Source: Rickettsia canadensis str. McKiel
GTDB lineage: Bacteria; Pseudomonadota; Alphaproteobacteria; Rickettsiales; Rickettsiaceae
DNA: 64,000 bases
Direction: 5' to 3'
NCBI RefSeq assembly: GCF_000014345.1
Contig: NC_009879.1
Coordinates: 1,069,501-1,133,500, forward strand
The notes below the pieces were generated by a model. That model saw nothing but the letters and a program-made list of their open reading frames with translations, was not told where the DNA came from and made no database searches. Position numbers and translations under genes: made by a program. The stretch's first letter is position 1, and every line of letters begins with the position of its first letter. Positions 29,125 through 40,000 of this stretch are shown in pieces.

Positions 29125-31992
29125 TTATTTCAAATATTGCTTTAAATATCTACCGGTATGACTATCGATGCATGTAGCAATGTCCGCAGGAGTACCGCAT
29201 ACAACTATCTTACCGCCTTTGTCACCACCTTCAGGACCGACATCAATAATATAATCTGCTGTTTTTATAACATCTAGATTATGCTCGATAACTAAAACGG
29301 TATTGCCCATATCAACAAGTTTATGTAACACTTTCAATAATTTATTAATATCGTCGATATGCAATCCTGTAGTCGGTTCATCAAGTATATAAAGCGTTTT
29401 ACCGGTTGAACGTCTTGATAATTCTTTAGCAAGCTTAACACGCTGTGCCTCACCGCCTGACAGAGTAGTAGCAGATTGACCGATTTTAATATAGCCAAGT
29501 CCGACCTCATTTAAGGTAATTAGTTTTTCGTAGATTAACGGGATTTTTGCAAAAAATTGCATCGCATCTTCTACCGTCATCATTAATATATCGGCAATTG
29601 ATTTACCTTTATATCTTATTTCAAGCGTTTCTCTATTATATCTGTGACCATTACAAATATCACATTTTACATATACGTCAGGTAAAAAATGCATCTCTAT
29701 TTTAATTAGCCCGTCACCTTGACATGCTTCGCATCTACCACCTTTAACGTTAAACGAAAATCTACCTACTTTATATCCTCTCGCTTTTGATTCAGGTAAT
29801 TCTACAAACCAATCTCTAATATGAGTAAATGCACCTGTATAAGTCGCAGGATTTGAACGAGGAGTTCTACCTATTGGAGATTGATTAATATCGATAATTT
29901 TATCAATATATTCAAGCCCTTTCAACTCTCTATATTTTCCAGGCAATACTTTACTAGTTGGTTCTAAATGCTTTAAAGCTGCTTTATATAGAGTATGAAT
30001 CATCAAGCTTGATTTACCGCTTCCCGATACTCCTGTTATAGCAGTAAACGTACCAAGTGGAATTTTGATATCAACATTATCTAAATTATTAGAAACCGCT
30101 CCAAGTAGTTCGATGGCCCTATTATCATGCCCTAATCGTGTTTCAGAAGGTACTTTAATTGTTTGACGACCGCTTAGATACCTACCTGTAATACTTGCTT
30201 CAAAATTCTTTATTTCTTCAGCATTCCCTTCCGCAATAACACGTCCACCGTGAATACCGGCTCCTGGTCCTATATCAATAATATGATCTGCTTCATACAT
30301 TGTTTCTTCATCATGCTCAACTACCAAAACGGTATTACCTATATCTCTAAGCCTTTTTAGTGTCTCAATTAATCTTGTATTATCTCGTTGATGAAGACCG
30401 ATAGACGGCTCATCAAGTACATATAAAACACCGCTAAGTCCTGAACCTATTTGAGATGCAAGACGAATACGTTGACTTTCCCCTCCTGATAAAGTACCTG
30501 CTTCTCGCGATAACGTTAGATAATCAAGCCCGACATTCATAAGAAATTTTAATCTCTCGGTAATTTCTTTAAGTATACGCTCGGCAATAAATAATTGCTT
30601 TTTATTTAATTTTTCTTCTAAGTTACTAAACCATTTTTGCAAGGCTGCAATACTCATACCTGCTACTTCGCCTATATGAAGATTTGCTATTTTAACGCAT
30701 AATGCTTCGTCTTTTAATCTATATCCGTTACAAGCAGTACATTTATGTTCTGACTTAAACTTAGCAAGTTCTTCTTTAATTAAAACTGATTCTATAGTAC
30801 GATCCTTTTCTTGTAAACTTGGTATTATACCAGCAAAAGGTTGTTTTATTATTTGTGTTTTAGAACCATCGTGAAACTCAAATTTTATTGTTTCTTCTCC
30901 CGAACCTTCAAATAAAATGTCCTTAACATTTTGTGATAAACTGACAAAAGGTACTTCAATAGAAAATTTATAATGATCGGCAAGAGCCTTTAATGTCTCT
31001 AGGATAAATTTAGACGATGTACTACCCCAAGGTACTATTGCACCGTCTTTAATAGATATTCTGTGATCTGGAACAATCAAGTCTCTATCAAAAAAAAATT
31101 CCTTACCTATGCCTTCACATTTAGGGCATGCTCCAAAAGGGCTATTAAAAGAAAAGATTCGAGGTTCTATTTCAGTAAGCTGAAAACCAGATACCGGACA
31201 AGAATATTTCTCGGAAAAAGTAATACGCTGATTTTTTTCAAACTCGGTCTTAACTGCTGGCGGCAATTCTACAATTTCTAAATAAGTAATACCATCGGCA
31301 AGTTTTAAGGAACTCTCTAAGCTATCTGCAAGCCTATTACCTAAATTTTCGTCTAGAACTATTCTATCAACGATTACTTCTATATTATGTTTCTTATTTT
31401 TATCAAGTTTCGGTAAATCATCAATTTCACAAACTTCCTCGTTAACTATTAATTTCTGAAAACCTTGCTTTTTCAGATTCATAATTTCACGCTTGAACTC
31501 ACCCTTATATCCTCTAACAATAGGAGCGAGCAAATATATTTTCGTACCTTTAGGTAATTCATTAATTATATCTACCATCTCTGAAACTGTTTGGCTATGT
31601 ATAGGAAGACCCGTTGCTGGAGAGTAAGGAATACCCACCCTTGCATATAATAACCTAAGATAATCGTAAATTTCCGTTATAGTTCCGACCGTAGAACGTG
31701 GATTTTTAGAAGTAGTTTTTTGGTCAATTGCAATAGCAGGTGATAATCCGGAAATAGATTCCACATTCGGTTTATTTTGTAAATGTAAGAATTGCCTTGC
31801 ATATGAAGATAAACTTTCAACATATCGCCTTTGTCCTTCTGCATAAATAGTATCAAACGCTAAAGAAGACTTGCCTGAACCGCTAAGGCCGGTGATAACA
31901 ACAAATTTATTCCTTGGAATATCAACATTTATATTTTTTAGATTATGCTCTTTAGCACCGCGTACCTTAATATATTCTTGGTTCATAATCAC
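29125..31992 (-). CDS. uvrA: Excinuclease ABC subunit UvrA
   Basis: The 955-residue damage-recognition ATPase has two ABC modules. Walker A sequences are GLSGSGKSS (about 35) and GVSGSGKSS (about 655); the signature motifs are [13 protein letters not shown] and [13 protein letters not shown], with Walker [11 protein letters not shown] and [10 protein letters not shown]. Zinc modules include CPKCEG, the CTACNG pair and [14 protein letters not shown]; the first module reads CPVSG, lacking one canonical Cys. UvrA with UvrB finds bulky DNA lesions in nucleotide excision repair. It is divergent from ssb across a 102-bp AT-rich spacer and convergent with the ZnuC-like gene. An upstream Met (MIMNQEY) offers two start options two codons apart. 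Confidence 0.97.
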   Translation of the reverse strand: MIMNQEYIKVRGAKEHNLKNINVDIPRNKFVVITGLSGSGKSSLAFDTIYAEGQRRYVESLSSYARQFLHLQNKPNVESISGLSPAIAIDQKTTSKNPRSTVGTITEIYDYLRLLYARVGIPYSPATGLPIHSQTVSEMVDIINELPKGTKIYLLAPIVRGYKGEFKREIMNLKKQGFQKLIVNEEVCEIDDLPKLDKNKKHNIEVIVDRIVLDENLGNRLADSLESSLKLADGITYLEIVELPPAVKTEFEKNQRITFSEKYSCPVSGFQLTEIEPRIFSFNSPFGACPKCEGIGKEFFFDRDLIVPDHRISIKDGAIVPWGSTSSKFILETLKALADHYKFSIEVPFVSLSQNVKDILFEGSGEETIKFEFHDGSKTQIIKQPFAGIIPSLQEKDRTIESVLIKEELAKFKSEHKCTACNGYRLKDEALCVKIANLHIGEVAGMSIAALQKWFSNLEEKLNKKQLFIAERILKEITERLKFLMNVGLDYLTLSREAGTLSGGESQRIRLASQIGSGLSGVLYVLDEPSIGLHQRDNTRLIETLKRLRDIGNTVLVVEHDEETMYEADHIIDIGPGAGIHGGRVIAEGNAEEIKNFEASITGRYLSGRQTIKVPSETRLGHDNRAIELLGAVSNNLDNVDIKIPLGTFTAITGVSGSGKSSLMIHTLYKAALKHLEPTSKVLPGKYRELKGLEYIDKIIDINQSPIGRTPRSNPATYTGAFTHIRDWFVELPESKARGYKVGRFSFNVKGGRCEACQGDGLIKIEMHFLPDVYVKCDICNGHRYNRETLEIRYKGKSIADILMMTVEDAMQFFAKIPLIYEKLITLNEVGLGYIKIGQSATTLSGGEAQRVKLAKELSRRSTGKTLYILDEPTTGLHIDDINKLLKVLHKLVDMGNTVLVIEHNLDVIKTADYIIDVGPEGGDKGGKIVVCGTPADIATCIDSHTGRYLKQYLK

Positions 31993-32094
31993 TGCACTAC
32001 AAAATTTTTTGAGAATTTTTAAAAAAACCTATAGTATTATAGGCTCTTTTATTTTATTATTGCAATAATAATATTTTAAAATAGGTAGTAATCT

Positions 32095-32553
32095 ATGGCA
32101 GGTAGTTTAAATAAAGTAATATTAATAGGTAATGTAGGGCGTGATCCTGAAATTAGAACTACGGGAGAAGGAAAAAAAATCATTAATCTTTCCTTAGCAA
32201 CAACCGAAACTTGGAAAGATCGCGTCACCGGTGAACGAAAAGAACGAACTGAATGGCATAGAGTAGTGATCTTTAGTGAAGGGTTAGTATCTGTTGTAGA
32301 ACGCTATGTTACAAAAGGTAGTAAATTATATATTGAAGGTTCATTACAAACACGTAAGTGGAATGATAATTCAGGTCAAGAAAAATATACTACGGAAGTT
32401 GTGTTACAAAACTTTAATGCACAATTAATATTATTAGATAGTAAAAACTCTAATAATCATACTCAAGATTCAGGACATAACGAATATAAATATCCTGAAA
32501 CTAAAAATCATTCCTTTGATCATAGTGACTTAGACGACGAAATACCGTTTTAA
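32095..32553 (+). CDS. ssb: Single-stranded DNA-binding protein
   Basis: The 152-residue protein has an N-terminal OB fold with the family start GSLNKVILIGNVGRDPEIR, the ssDNA-binding aromatic segment TEWHRVVIF and SKLYIEGSLQTRKW. A flexible polar linker follows, and the acidic tail DDEIPF is the docking tip for repair and replication partners. SSB coats single strands during replication, recombination and repair. It is divergent from uvrA, a conserved arrangement in many bacteria. Confidence 0.97.
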   Translation: MAGSLNKVILIGNVGRDPEIRTTGEGKKIINLSLATTETWKDRVTGERKERTEWHRVVIFSEGLVSVVERYVTKGSKLYIEGSLQTRKWNDNSGQEKYTTEVVLQNFNAQLILLDSKNSNNHTQDSGHNEYKYPETKNHSFDHSDLDDEIPF

Positions 32554-32564
32554 TCAAAATCGTC

Positions 32565-33416
32565 ATGAAAAATTTTATTTGGGCAATAATATTTTTAATA
32601 CCAATATTGCTTTTAGGGTGTTCTACTACTCATGATGTAGCTAGTAGGGTAAAGCATTCACAAGATATAGCAACTCAAAATAATTTTCAGATGCAGCTAG
32701 TAAACGGAGGTGATTTTACTCTTACGACTTATCAGCGTATTACCAACCGTAACTTACCTTTTGTATTCTATATTGAAGGGGATGGGCATATTGCAGATGG
32801 ATCCACTAATTCTGATAATCCTACTCCTATTAATCCGATGCTCTTGAAGCTTGCTACAATCGACAAAAGACCGAATGTCGTTTATATAGCAAGACCTTGT
32901 CAATATACGCCTTTAGAAATAAACCCAAAATGCATTAGTGATTATTGGTTAGATAAAAGAATGGGGCAAGAAGTCGTAGATTCAATTAACAATGTCATAA
33001 ATATTATTAATAACGGACAAAAATTTAGCTTAGTCGGTTTTTCAGGTGGTGGTGGACTTACAATATTGATTGCTAGTCAAAATAGTAATGTGAAAGATAT
33101 TATAACGATTGCCGGTAATTTAGATACTAAAAAGTTTGATAAATATCATAATGATCGTGGTTACTTGGTTAAATCATTAAACCCAATAAATTATGCAAAG
33201 CAGGTTAATAATATCCCGCAATTACATCTTGCCGGCATGGATGACAAAAGAGTTCCGCCTTTCATAACAGAACTTTACGTAAAAACAAGCAGCTCACCGT
33301 GTGTAAAAAAGCAAACTTTTCCTAATATTTCTCACGCAAAAGGTTGGGATAAAGTTTGGTCTAATATATTAGATATTCCTCTGATTTGTGATAATTATTA
33401 TTTGAATTCAGAATAA
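32565..33416 (+). CDS. Putative alpha/beta-hydrolase lipoprotein
   Basis: The 283-residue protein begins with a hydrophobic signal and a lipobox-like LLGCS (Cys19), so it is probably lipid-anchored. The remainder looks like an alpha/beta hydrolase: an oxyanion-type start FVFYIEGDGH, the nucleophile elbow GFSGGGG (Ser about 164), a candidate acid in AGMDDKRVPP and a candidate catalytic His in NISHAKGWD near the end. The triad order Ser-Asp-His fits the fold. The substrate is unknown. It starts 11 bp after ssb and may be read from the ssb promoter. Envelope location is inferred from the signal. Confidence 0.75.
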   Translation: MKNFIWAIIFLIPILLLGCSTTHDVASRVKHSQDIATQNNFQMQLVNGGDFTLTTYQRITNRNLPFVFYIEGDGHIADGSTNSDNPTPINPMLLKLATIDKRPNVVYIARPCQYTPLEINPKCISDYWLDKRMGQEVVDSINNVINIINNGQKFSLVGFSGGGGLTILIASQNSNVKDIITIAGNLDTKKFDKYHNDRGYLVKSLNPINYAKQVNNIPQLHLAGMDDKRVPPFITELYVKTSSSPCVKKQTFPNISHAKGWDKVWSNILDIPLICDNYYLNSE

Positions 33417-33437
33417 TCATCACAGCGAAAAGAAACA

Positions 33438-33545
33438 GATGTTGTTGCATGGTTCTAAAAAGCGTTCTATGTCATTCGTAGCTAAAAGCGGGAATCTATT
33501 CGCTAAAAAGTATAAATATAATGACATAGAAGCGCTAGGCTACTA
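33438..33545. repeat. RPE-like palindromic element
   Basis: tctatgtcatt near 33466 and aatgacataga near 33520 are exact inverted ends around a diverged centre, preceded by the recurring gttgttgcatggttc flank. It lies just past the hydrolase gene. Confidence 0.65.
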
Positions 33546-33674
33546 CAAACTATGCTTTTTAGGCAATATCTCATACAAGGCGAAATCTCGACTTTTATAT
33601 GAAACAGTATAAGTTTTTTACAATTTAATTTTTTATACAAAAATTATGCTAGGCTACGAAAAAGAACAAAGAAG

Positions 33675-34375
33675 CTTAACTAAAAGAGCAGAAATAAGTT
33701 GTAGGGTTGTTATCTGTAGGAACCTTATTGGAATATTTTGATCTTATGCTGTATGTCATATATGTCTGTACTTCTTAATGAGTTTTTTTCCAAAAGCTGA
33801 TACTTATGCTACTGCTCTTTACTCTAGCAGCTTTATGTGCTACTTTTACCTTTAGACCTTTAGGGGCAGTCGTTTTTAGATATTTAGGCAACACATATGG
33901 GCGTAGTTATAATAATAACTATGATATTGCTACTTCGTATATAGTAATAGCATTACTTCCTATTTAAAATGGAATTGGTATACTAATAATAGTATGTAGA
34001 ATTGTTTAGGAGGAAAAATAATAGGAACAGAAGTTTATTTAGCCGAGTTTTACTAAACACCCAATACAATATCCTATTGTAGCCTTAGATACGGTTTTCA
34101 CTACTGTAGAACTTTTGCAGCTTTAGGGATTGCTAAATTGTGACTTCTTATGGCTTGAATTGGCGTTATACATTTGGTATTGGGTACCATTATTGCTGTT
34201 GTAGGAGAACATTATCGAGAACCGCATGATGAAAAACTCCTGAATTTGCTAATGCAAAGTTTAAAAGCTAATAGAGATTAATAAGTATTAGAAAATAATC
34301 CTATTTGGAAAGAAAAATTAGTTATTTTTCATTTTAGCAACTATAATCCTAGTATATTGGTTTGTACAGTTACAA
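33675..34375 (+). pseudogene. proP: ProP-like MFS transporter fossil (N-terminal half)
   Basis: Plus-strand frames yield ProP-type segments in order: VGTLLEYFDLMLYV, FPKADTYATALYSSSF, FRPLGAVVF, IIGTEVYLAEF, then LGTIIAVVGEHY, REPHDEKLLN and NPIWKEKLV. Many stops and frame changes lie between them, and the C-terminal half of the transporter is absent. Rickettsiae carry several proP paralogues for osmolyte/proton symport; this copy is dead. It runs up to the tRNA-Arg gene. Confidence 0.8.
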
Positions 34376-34395
34376 ACTTATCAAAAAATGAAAAA

Positions 34396-34472
34396 TGGTG
34401 CACCCTAAAGGATTCGAACCTCTGACCCACAGATTAGAAATCTGTTGCTCTATCCAGCTGAGCTAAGGGTGC
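34396..34472 (-). tRNA. tRNA-Arg (anticodon TCT)
   Basis: The minus strand folds as a complete cloverleaf: acceptor GCACCCT with AGGGTGC, D-arm AGCTCAGCTGGATAGAGCA, anticodon stem ACAGA/TCTGT with loop TTTCTAA (anticodon TCT, reading AGA), T-arm with GGTTCGAATCC, discriminator A and an encoded CCA. The length is 77 bases including CCA. Confidence 0.96.
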
Positions 34473-34564
34473 TGAACATTTACGGTAACTTTATATCAGT
34501 TTAAGCAAAATTTTTCAAGGATTCTTTTTTTAGAAATAATAAGCAAATGTGATAAAAAATATTC

Positions 34565-34882
34565 ATGGATAAGTTCTACAACTACAATTCTTCTTCAAAT
34601 CAGGCTTTACTTAATCTTAAAGTAAAGCCTGATTCTAAACAGAATCTAATTAGCGATTTTGTAATTATTAACAATCTTCCGTATCTAAAATTATTTATAA
34701 AAACTGCACCTGAGCAAGGTAAAGCTAATGAAGAAATTATAAATTACCTAGCAAAAGCATGGAAATTATCACGCAGTAATATCGAAATTATTAAAGGTCA
34801 TACCCATAGCTTAAAAACGATCTTGATAAAAAATATTGATGAAGACTATTTAAATTCGATTATTAATTCCTATATTAAGTAA
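34565..34882 (+). CDS. DUF167 (YggU) family protein
   Basis: The 105-residue protein matches the small DUF167 fold: LNLKVKPDSKQNLISDF, YLKLFIKTAPEQGKANEEII and SNIEIIKGHTHSLKTILI correspond to its strand-helix-strand core. The KTAPEQGKAN segment is the family signature. Function is unknown in bacteria. The gene stands alone between tRNA-Arg and htpG, followed by an RPE-like element. Confidence 0.88.
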   Translation: MDKFYNYNSSSNQALLNLKVKPDSKQNLISDFVIINNLPYLKLFIKTAPEQGKANEEIINYLAKAWKLSRSNIEIIKGHTHSLKTILIKNIDEDYLNSIINSYIK

Positions 34883-34889
34883 GAAAATG

Positions 34890-35020
34890 TTGTAGTTAGA
34901 CTTTCGATATCATTCCCGCATAGGCGAATCCAGGAAAACAACATTAATATTGGTACAAAATTACACCTAACGGAAATGATATTAAGAGTATTTACCAAGC
35001 TATACAACAAAGCTTAAATT
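34890..35020. repeat. RPE-like element, degenerate
   Basis: atatcattcccgcataggcg aatcc on the left and acggaaatgatatt on the right pair weakly, with the ttgttgta and tacaacaaag outer flanks recurring as in other elements. It sits between the DUF167 gene and htpG. Confidence 0.6.
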
Positions 35021-35061
35021 TCCTTAAAATGAGGGAAAAATAATTTATAAATTGGTTTAAT

Positions 35062-36933
35062 ATGACACAAGAAAAGAAAAAGTTTGATGCCGAGGTTGGC
35101 AAGATTTTAAATTTAATGATTCATTCTCTTTATAGTAATAAAGAAATTTTTATGAGAGAGTTAATTTCCAATGCTTCAGATGCTTGCGATAAACTACGTT
35201 ATTTATCTCAAAGTAATAATACATTAGTAGCAGGAGATAGTAACTTTAAAATTACTGTTAAAATTGATAAGAATAACGGACAAATTATTATTCGTGATAA
35301 TGGTATAGGCATGAATAAAGAGGATTTAATCGAGAACCTTGGTACCATTGCAAGATCAGGGACAGCAAATTTCCTTAAAAACTTATCTGGTGATTCTAAA
35401 AAAGATAATATGCTAATCGGTCAATTTGGCGTTGGGTTTTATTCAAGCTTTATGGTAGCCGATAAAGTGACTGTAACTTCAAGAAAAGCAGGAGAAGATA
35501 AAGTCTATGTTTGGGAATCAGATGGACTTGGTGAATATATTGTCTCAAATTCAGGTAAAGAATTCACAAGAGGTACAGCAATCGTTTTAAATATCAAAAA
35601 GGAAGAAGATAATTTCCTTGATCATTTCAGGTTAAAGCATATTGTTAAAAGCTATTCCGATCACATAGCAGTACCAATATATTTCTTTGATGAGAACGGC
35701 AACAGTGAAATACAATTAAATTCTGCATCTGCATTATGGACAAGACCAAAATTAGAAATTACGGAAGAACAATATAAAGAATTTTATAAAAGCTTATCTT
35801 ACACCATAGATGATCCGTGGATTACTCTGCATAATAAAAACGAGGGTGCTATAGAATTTACTAACCTACTTTTCATTCCCTCAAGTAAAACATTTGATTT
35901 ATTCCATCCTGATCGTAAAAGGCGAGTAAAATTATATATCAAAAGAGTATTTATTTCTGATGAGAATATTGATTTAATTCCGTCATATTTAAGATTTTTA
36001 CGAGGTGTGGTTGATTCAGAAGATTTACCGCTAAATATTAGCCGTGAATCCCTACAGCATAATAGCATACTTGACAAAATCAAAAATGCTATTACAAAAA
36101 GAGTGCTTGCTGAACTTAAGAAAAAGAAAGAAGAATCACCTGAAGATTATAATAAGTTCTGGTCTAATTTCGGCGGTGCTTTAAAAGAAGGATTATGTGA
36201 GTCTACTACCGATCATGAAAAATTATTAGAGGTATGTATATTCAGAAGTGCCTTGCATAATAAAATGATCAGCCTTGACGAATATATAGCGAATTTTAAA
36301 GAAGGGCAAAATACTATATATTACTTAAGCGGTGATAATCCCGATAAATTACTTTCAAGCCCGCAAATTGAAGGATTGTTGAGTAAAAATATTGATGTAT
36401 TACTTTTCACCGATACTGTTGATGATTTTTGGGTAAATGTTAATAGCGAATATAAAGGGCATGCTATTAAATCTGCTACTAGAAGTGATATCGATGTAGA
36501 ACAAACTACTTCATCGTCTGAGGAAAAAAATACAGATAGTAAAAAATCCGATGATGAATATAAATTGCTAACCGATTATTTTAAAGAGACACTAGGGGAT
36601 TTAGTTAAGGATGTTAAGATATCCAAAAAACTTACTTCAAGCCCTGCTTGTCTTGCAGTAAGCGAATCTGCTATGGATATTCGTATGGAGAGGTTTTTAA
36701 TAGAGCAAAAGCAAATAGCTAATGCCTCCGCTAAAAATTTAGAGCTAAATCCTAAAAATAAAATTATAGAGAAAATCTTTAACGACTTAAAAGCAAATAA
36801 TAAAAATAATAAAGAGCTAGTTAATCTAATATTTGATCAAGCCTGTATTTTAGAGGGCGAACCTGTCGCTGATACTGGTGCGTTTTCAAAAAGATTAAAC
36901 GATATTGTACAAAAAGCCATATTATCACTTTAA
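35062..36933 (+). CDS. htpG: Chaperone HtpG (Hsp90)
   Basis: The 623-residue homodimeric chaperone has an N-terminal GHKL ATPase with [15 protein letters not shown] (about 34-48), the Mg/ATP motif [13 protein letters not shown] and the lid segment [15 protein letters not shown]. The middle domain contains the catalytic-loop SRESLQHN (about 330), and the C-terminal domain mediates dimerisation. The acidic stretch [18 protein letters not shown] near 490-510 is a charged linker. HtpG helps fold and protect cytosolic proteins under stress. The ribosome site GAGGGA precedes ATG. No sigma-32 consensus is clear upstream. Confidence 0.97.
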   Translation: MTQEKKKFDAEVGKILNLMIHSLYSNKEIFMRELISNASDACDKLRYLSQSNNTLVAGDSNFKITVKIDKNNGQIIIRDNGIGMNKEDLIENLGTIARSGTANFLKNLSGDSKKDNMLIGQFGVGFYSSFMVADKVTVTSRKAGEDKVYVWESDGLGEYIVSNSGKEFTRGTAIVLNIKKEEDNFLDHFRLKHIVKSYSDHIAVPIYFFDENGNSEIQLNSASALWTRPKLEITEEQYKEFYKSLSYTIDDPWITLHNKNEGAIEFTNLLFIPSSKTFDLFHPDRKRRVKLYIKRVFISDENIDLIPSYLRFLRGVVDSEDLPLNISRESLQHNSILDKIKNAITKRVLAELKKKKEESPEDYNKFWSNFGGALKEGLCESTTDHEKLLEVCIFRSALHNKMISLDEYIANFKEGQNTIYYLSGDNPDKLLSSPQIEGLLSKNIDVLLFTDTVDDFWVNVNSEYKGHAIKSATRSDIDVEQTTSSSEEKNTDSKKSDDEYKLLTDYFKETLGDLVKDVKISKKLTSSPACLAVSESAMDIRMERFLIEQKQIANASAKNLELNPKNKIIEKIFNDLKANNKNNKELVNLIFDQACILEGEPVADTGAFSKRLNDIVQKAILSL

Positions 36934-36978
36934 ACTTCTTAAATTTTAATGTAAAATGCTTGCAAATGTAAAATCCGT

Positions 36979-37070
36979 TGTCACCCCGCAACTTGATCAC
37001 AGGATCTAGTAGCAATAATAATATTTTTTATTGTTTTTATATATACCGTGTTCAAGTCATGGTATGACAC
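36979..37070. repeat. RPE-like element overlapping the hemA upstream frame
   Basis: tgtcaccccgcaacttgatc acagg on the left pairs with accgtgttcaagtcatggta tgaca on the right. The hemA frame is open through its right half, creating a false upstream start at 37031. Confidence 0.8.
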
Positions 37071-37123
37071 ACAGTGTGTTTTACAATTCATGTAAAAAAT
37101 TTCTAACAAACCATATAGTTCTA

Positions 37124-38314
37124 ATGTTTTATTACGATACTATATTTAGCAAATATATAGATAAGATCAAAAGCGAGGGAAGATATCGAGAATTTAAAGC
37201 TTTAAAAAGACAAGCAGATAATTTTCCTTTTGCAGAACATGAAGATAAACAAATAGTCATGTGGTGCATTAATGACTATTTGGGTATGAGTAAACATACA
37301 AAAGTAATGCAAGCTTCTATAGATGCTTTACTGAAATACGGTTTTGGATCAGGCGGAACACGTAATATTGGCGGTAATCATACTGCCATTCTTGAACTTG
37401 AAAAAGAGCTTGCAAGTTTACACAATAAAGAAGCAGCTTTAGTTTTTACATCCGGTTTTGTTGCAAATGATACAACACTTGGAAGCCTTGCTAAAATCAT
37501 ACCGGATATAGTATTTTTCTCCGATGAGCTAAATCATGCATCAATAATTGCAGGAATTACAAGTTCAAGAGCCGAGAAATATATATATACTCATTTAGAC
37601 GTTAAGCATTTAGAAGAGCTTCTGCAATCAGTCGATATTAATAGGCCGAAAATTATTGTTTTTGAATCAGTTTACTCTATGGATGGGTTCTTCTCACCTA
37701 TCAAAGATATAATTAACTTAGCAAAAAAATATAACGCTTTAACCTTTATCGACGAAGTTCATACGGTTGGTTTATACGGTAAGCATGGCGGGGGCATTAC
37801 AGAACTTTTTAATTATAGTAATCAAATCGATATTATTCAAGGTACACTTGCCAAAGCCTATGGCACTATCGGAGGTTATATCACAAGCAATCATAATTTA
37901 GTCGATGCTATAAGACTAACTGCCTCAGGATTTATTTTTACTACTTCACTTCCACCAGTAATTTCTACCGCTGCAACACATAGTATTAGACATCTTAAAG
38001 AATCGAATGAAGAGCGAATAAAATATCAAGAAGTAGTTGCAAAACTTAAAAACTCTTTTGAACGTTTTAGTATACCTTATTTGAAAAATGAGAGTCATAT
38101 AGTACCGATAATTATCGGCGATCCGATCAAAGCAGCTAAAGCCTCAAATATGTTACTTAATAAATATGGCATTTATGTTCAACATATAAATTTTCCAACT
38201 GTACCACGTGGTACAGAACGCTTAAGGATCATTGCAACCCCTGCCCATACCGATGAAATGATCAATGATTTATCTGTAGCTTTAGTCAAGGTATTTGCCG
38301 AGCTTGGTATATAA
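37124..38314 (+). CDS. hemA: 5-aminolevulinate synthase
   Basis: The enzyme condenses glycine and succinyl-CoA to 5-aminolevulinate, the first step of heme synthesis (C4 pathway). It is a PLP fold-type I enzyme of 396 residues. Visible motifs are MWCINDYLGMS, GSGGTRNIGGNH, FIDEVHTVGLYG and the PLP lysine in GTLAKAYGTIGGY (about 244). The frame is open further back to 37031, but those codons come from an RPE-like element; MFYYDTIFSKYIDKI is the family start. The TAA stop after AELGI is followed in frame by LLSTKELNKKVSLNLIT and a second stop, which resembles the C-terminal tail I recall for rickettsial HemA, so the protein seems to have lost about 18 residues. The catalytic core is intact. Confidence 0.94.
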   Translation: MFYYDTIFSKYIDKIKSEGRYREFKALKRQADNFPFAEHEDKQIVMWCINDYLGMSKHTKVMQASIDALLKYGFGSGGTRNIGGNHTAILELEKELASLHNKEAALVFTSGFVANDTTLGSLAKIIPDIVFFSDELNHASIIAGITSSRAEKYIYTHLDVKHLEELLQSVDINRPKIIVFESVYSMDGFFSPIKDIINLAKKYNALTFIDEVHTVGLYGKHGGGITELFNYSNQIDIIQGTLAKAYGTIGGYITSNHNLVDAIRLTASGFIFTTSLPPVISTAATHSIRHLKESNEERIKYQEVVAKLKNSFERFSIPYLKNESHIVPIIIGDPIKAAKASNMLLNKYGIYVQHINFPTVPRGTERLRIIATPAHTDEMINDLSVALVKVFAELGI

Positions 38315-38375
38315 TTGTTGTCTACAAAAGAACTTAACAAAAAAGTAAGTTTGAATCTTATTACTTAATAAGCTT

Positions 38376-38534
38376 GTATTCTCTATTCCTGTAAAATAAA
38401 AATTTGTGATACAAATATCAACTTGGAAAAGAGTAATCGGTCTGTAAGCCAAGGAGCGGAGCGTATAATAAATGTTCAGCATTCCAGGACTTACAAAGAC
38501 ATTGTCACCAATTTTTCAAGTTCATCGAGTATAT
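38376..38534 (+). repeat. Dispersed repeat family, full copy B
   Basis: A 159-bp copy with landmarks gtattctctattcctgtaaa, caacttggaaaagagtaatc, taagccaaggagcggagcgt, ggacttacaaagacattgtc and ttttcaagttcatcgagtat. It is directly comparable along its length with 19823-19974. It lies between hemA and the tig promoter. Confidence 0.82.
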
Positions 38535-38559
38535 AAAAACTATTGCATATTTAAGCTCT

Positions 38560-38588
38560 TTGATTTATTTTGATTAGTAAACTATAAT
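38560..38588 (+). promoter_or_regulatory. Sigma-70-type promoter of tig
   Basis: TTGATT (38560-38565) and a perfect TATAAT (38583-38588) are separated by 17 bp, the optimal spacing. Transcription would start near 38595, leaving a leader of only about 15 bases before the trigger factor ATG. Confidence 0.7.
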
Positions 38589-38609
38589 AGAATTAATGGA
38601 CTATATAAA

Positions 38610-39938
38610 ATGGGAATTACCGTATTAAAAAATGAAGGATTGGATTTTCATGCAAAAATCTCTACTCCTTTAAGTGAGATAGATGACGATATGCAAAAAG
38701 AATTGCTTGATTTAACCAAAAAAGTTAAAATAGCAGGTTTTAGAGCTGGTAAAGTACCAGTTTCAATTGTTAAGAAAAAATATGGTACTTCCATCAGGAA
38801 TGATATAATAGAAAGAAGAATTAACCATTGGGTAAATCACGTTATTAAAGAGCATAATCTAAATATAATTGGTAGACCCAAAATTGAAGAATTACAAAAT
38901 GAACCCGATAAAGCTTTAGAATTTACCGTAAAAATAGAGATATTACCTAAAATTACTATTCCAGATTTAAAGAAAATCTCACTAGATCGTCCAAAATTAG
39001 AAGTAAAACCTAAAGATGTTGAAGAACAACTAGAAAAGCTTGCTACATTAACAAAAAGTTATACCAAAGAAAGTAAAGTAACAATAAAGGATGGAGATCA
39101 GGTTACTATTGATGCAATTGGGTATATTAAAGATAAAACTTTTGACGGTGGTAAATTAAATGATTTAAAGGTAGTAATAGGTAGTAATACACTTATTCCC
39201 GGTTTTGAGAAGCAATTAATAGGTTCTAAAACAGGTAGTGAAATAGATGTTAATGTTACTTTTCCTGAAAATTACCATGCTAAAGATTTAGCAGGTAAAG
39301 ATGCTCGTTTTGTAGTACAAATTAAAGCAGTACATACTTCAGAACCTACACTTATTGATGACGAATTTGCTAAAAAATTCCAAAGTAATAACCTTGAAGA
39401 ATTGCGTACACATTTTGCTAAACAAATAGAGAATGAGTCGGAAGAAGCTATTAATACTATAATGAAAATGAACTTATTTGATAAGTTAGAAAAATTGTTA
39501 GATTTTGATGTACCGGAATCTTTATTAGAGCAAGAAAAAAATATTTTAAAGTCAGAGACTGATAAAGATGAATCATTATTAAAAGATAAATCCTCTAAAG
39601 AAATAACAGAATATTATAATAAATTAGCATTACGCCGTGTGCGCATAGGTTTATTACTTGCTGAATATGCAAAATCTAAAAATTTGCAATTGGAACCTGA
39701 TGATTTTAAAAAAGTTATTATACAACAAGCACGTAATTTTCCAGGGCAGGAAAATATGATTTTTGATTTTTATAAAAATAATCCTAAAGCAATTGAGGCA
39801 CTTAAAGGCACTGCTTTAGAAGATAAAGTTGTACAATATATCTTTAATAACGAAATAAAGCTTAAAGAAAAGAAATATACTAAGGAAGAACTAGAGAAAT
39901 ATCTAGAAGAAGAAGAGCAACGTATTACTTTGATTTAA
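38610..39938 (+). CDS. tig: Trigger factor
   Basis: The 442-residue ribosome-bound chaperone has three regions. The ribosome-docking domain carries the signature [12 protein letters not shown] (about 44-55); the FKBP-type prolyl isomerase lies around 155-245 ([12 protein letters not shown] to [14 protein letters not shown]); and the long helical C-terminal arm ends in a very acidic stretch ([17 protein letters not shown]). It shields nascent chains at the exit tunnel. A good promoter lies immediately upstream and the leader is short. No clp genes follow, unlike many bacteria. Confidence 0.97.
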   Translation: MGITVLKNEGLDFHAKISTPLSEIDDDMQKELLDLTKKVKIAGFRAGKVPVSIVKKKYGTSIRNDIIERRINHWVNHVIKEHNLNIIGRPKIEELQNEPDKALEFTVKIEILPKITIPDLKKISLDRPKLEVKPKDVEEQLEKLATLTKSYTKESKVTIKDGDQVTIDAIGYIKDKTFDGGKLNDLKVVIGSNTLIPGFEKQLIGSKTGSEIDVNVTFPENYHAKDLAGKDARFVVQIKAVHTSEPTLIDDEFAKKFQSNNLEELRTHFAKQIENESEEAINTIMKMNLFDKLEKLLDFDVPESLLEQEKNILKSETDKDESLLKDKSSKEITEYYNKLALRRVRIGLLLAEYAKSKNLQLEPDDFKKVIIQQARNFPGQENMIFDFYKNNPKAIEALKGTALEDKVVQYIFNNEIKLKEKKYTKEELEKYLEEEEQRITLI

Positions 39939-40000
39939 AGTTTGCCAATCGTCTCATTGCGTGCAACTATATGGTTTGTTGCATAGATCGATTTTTTTAT

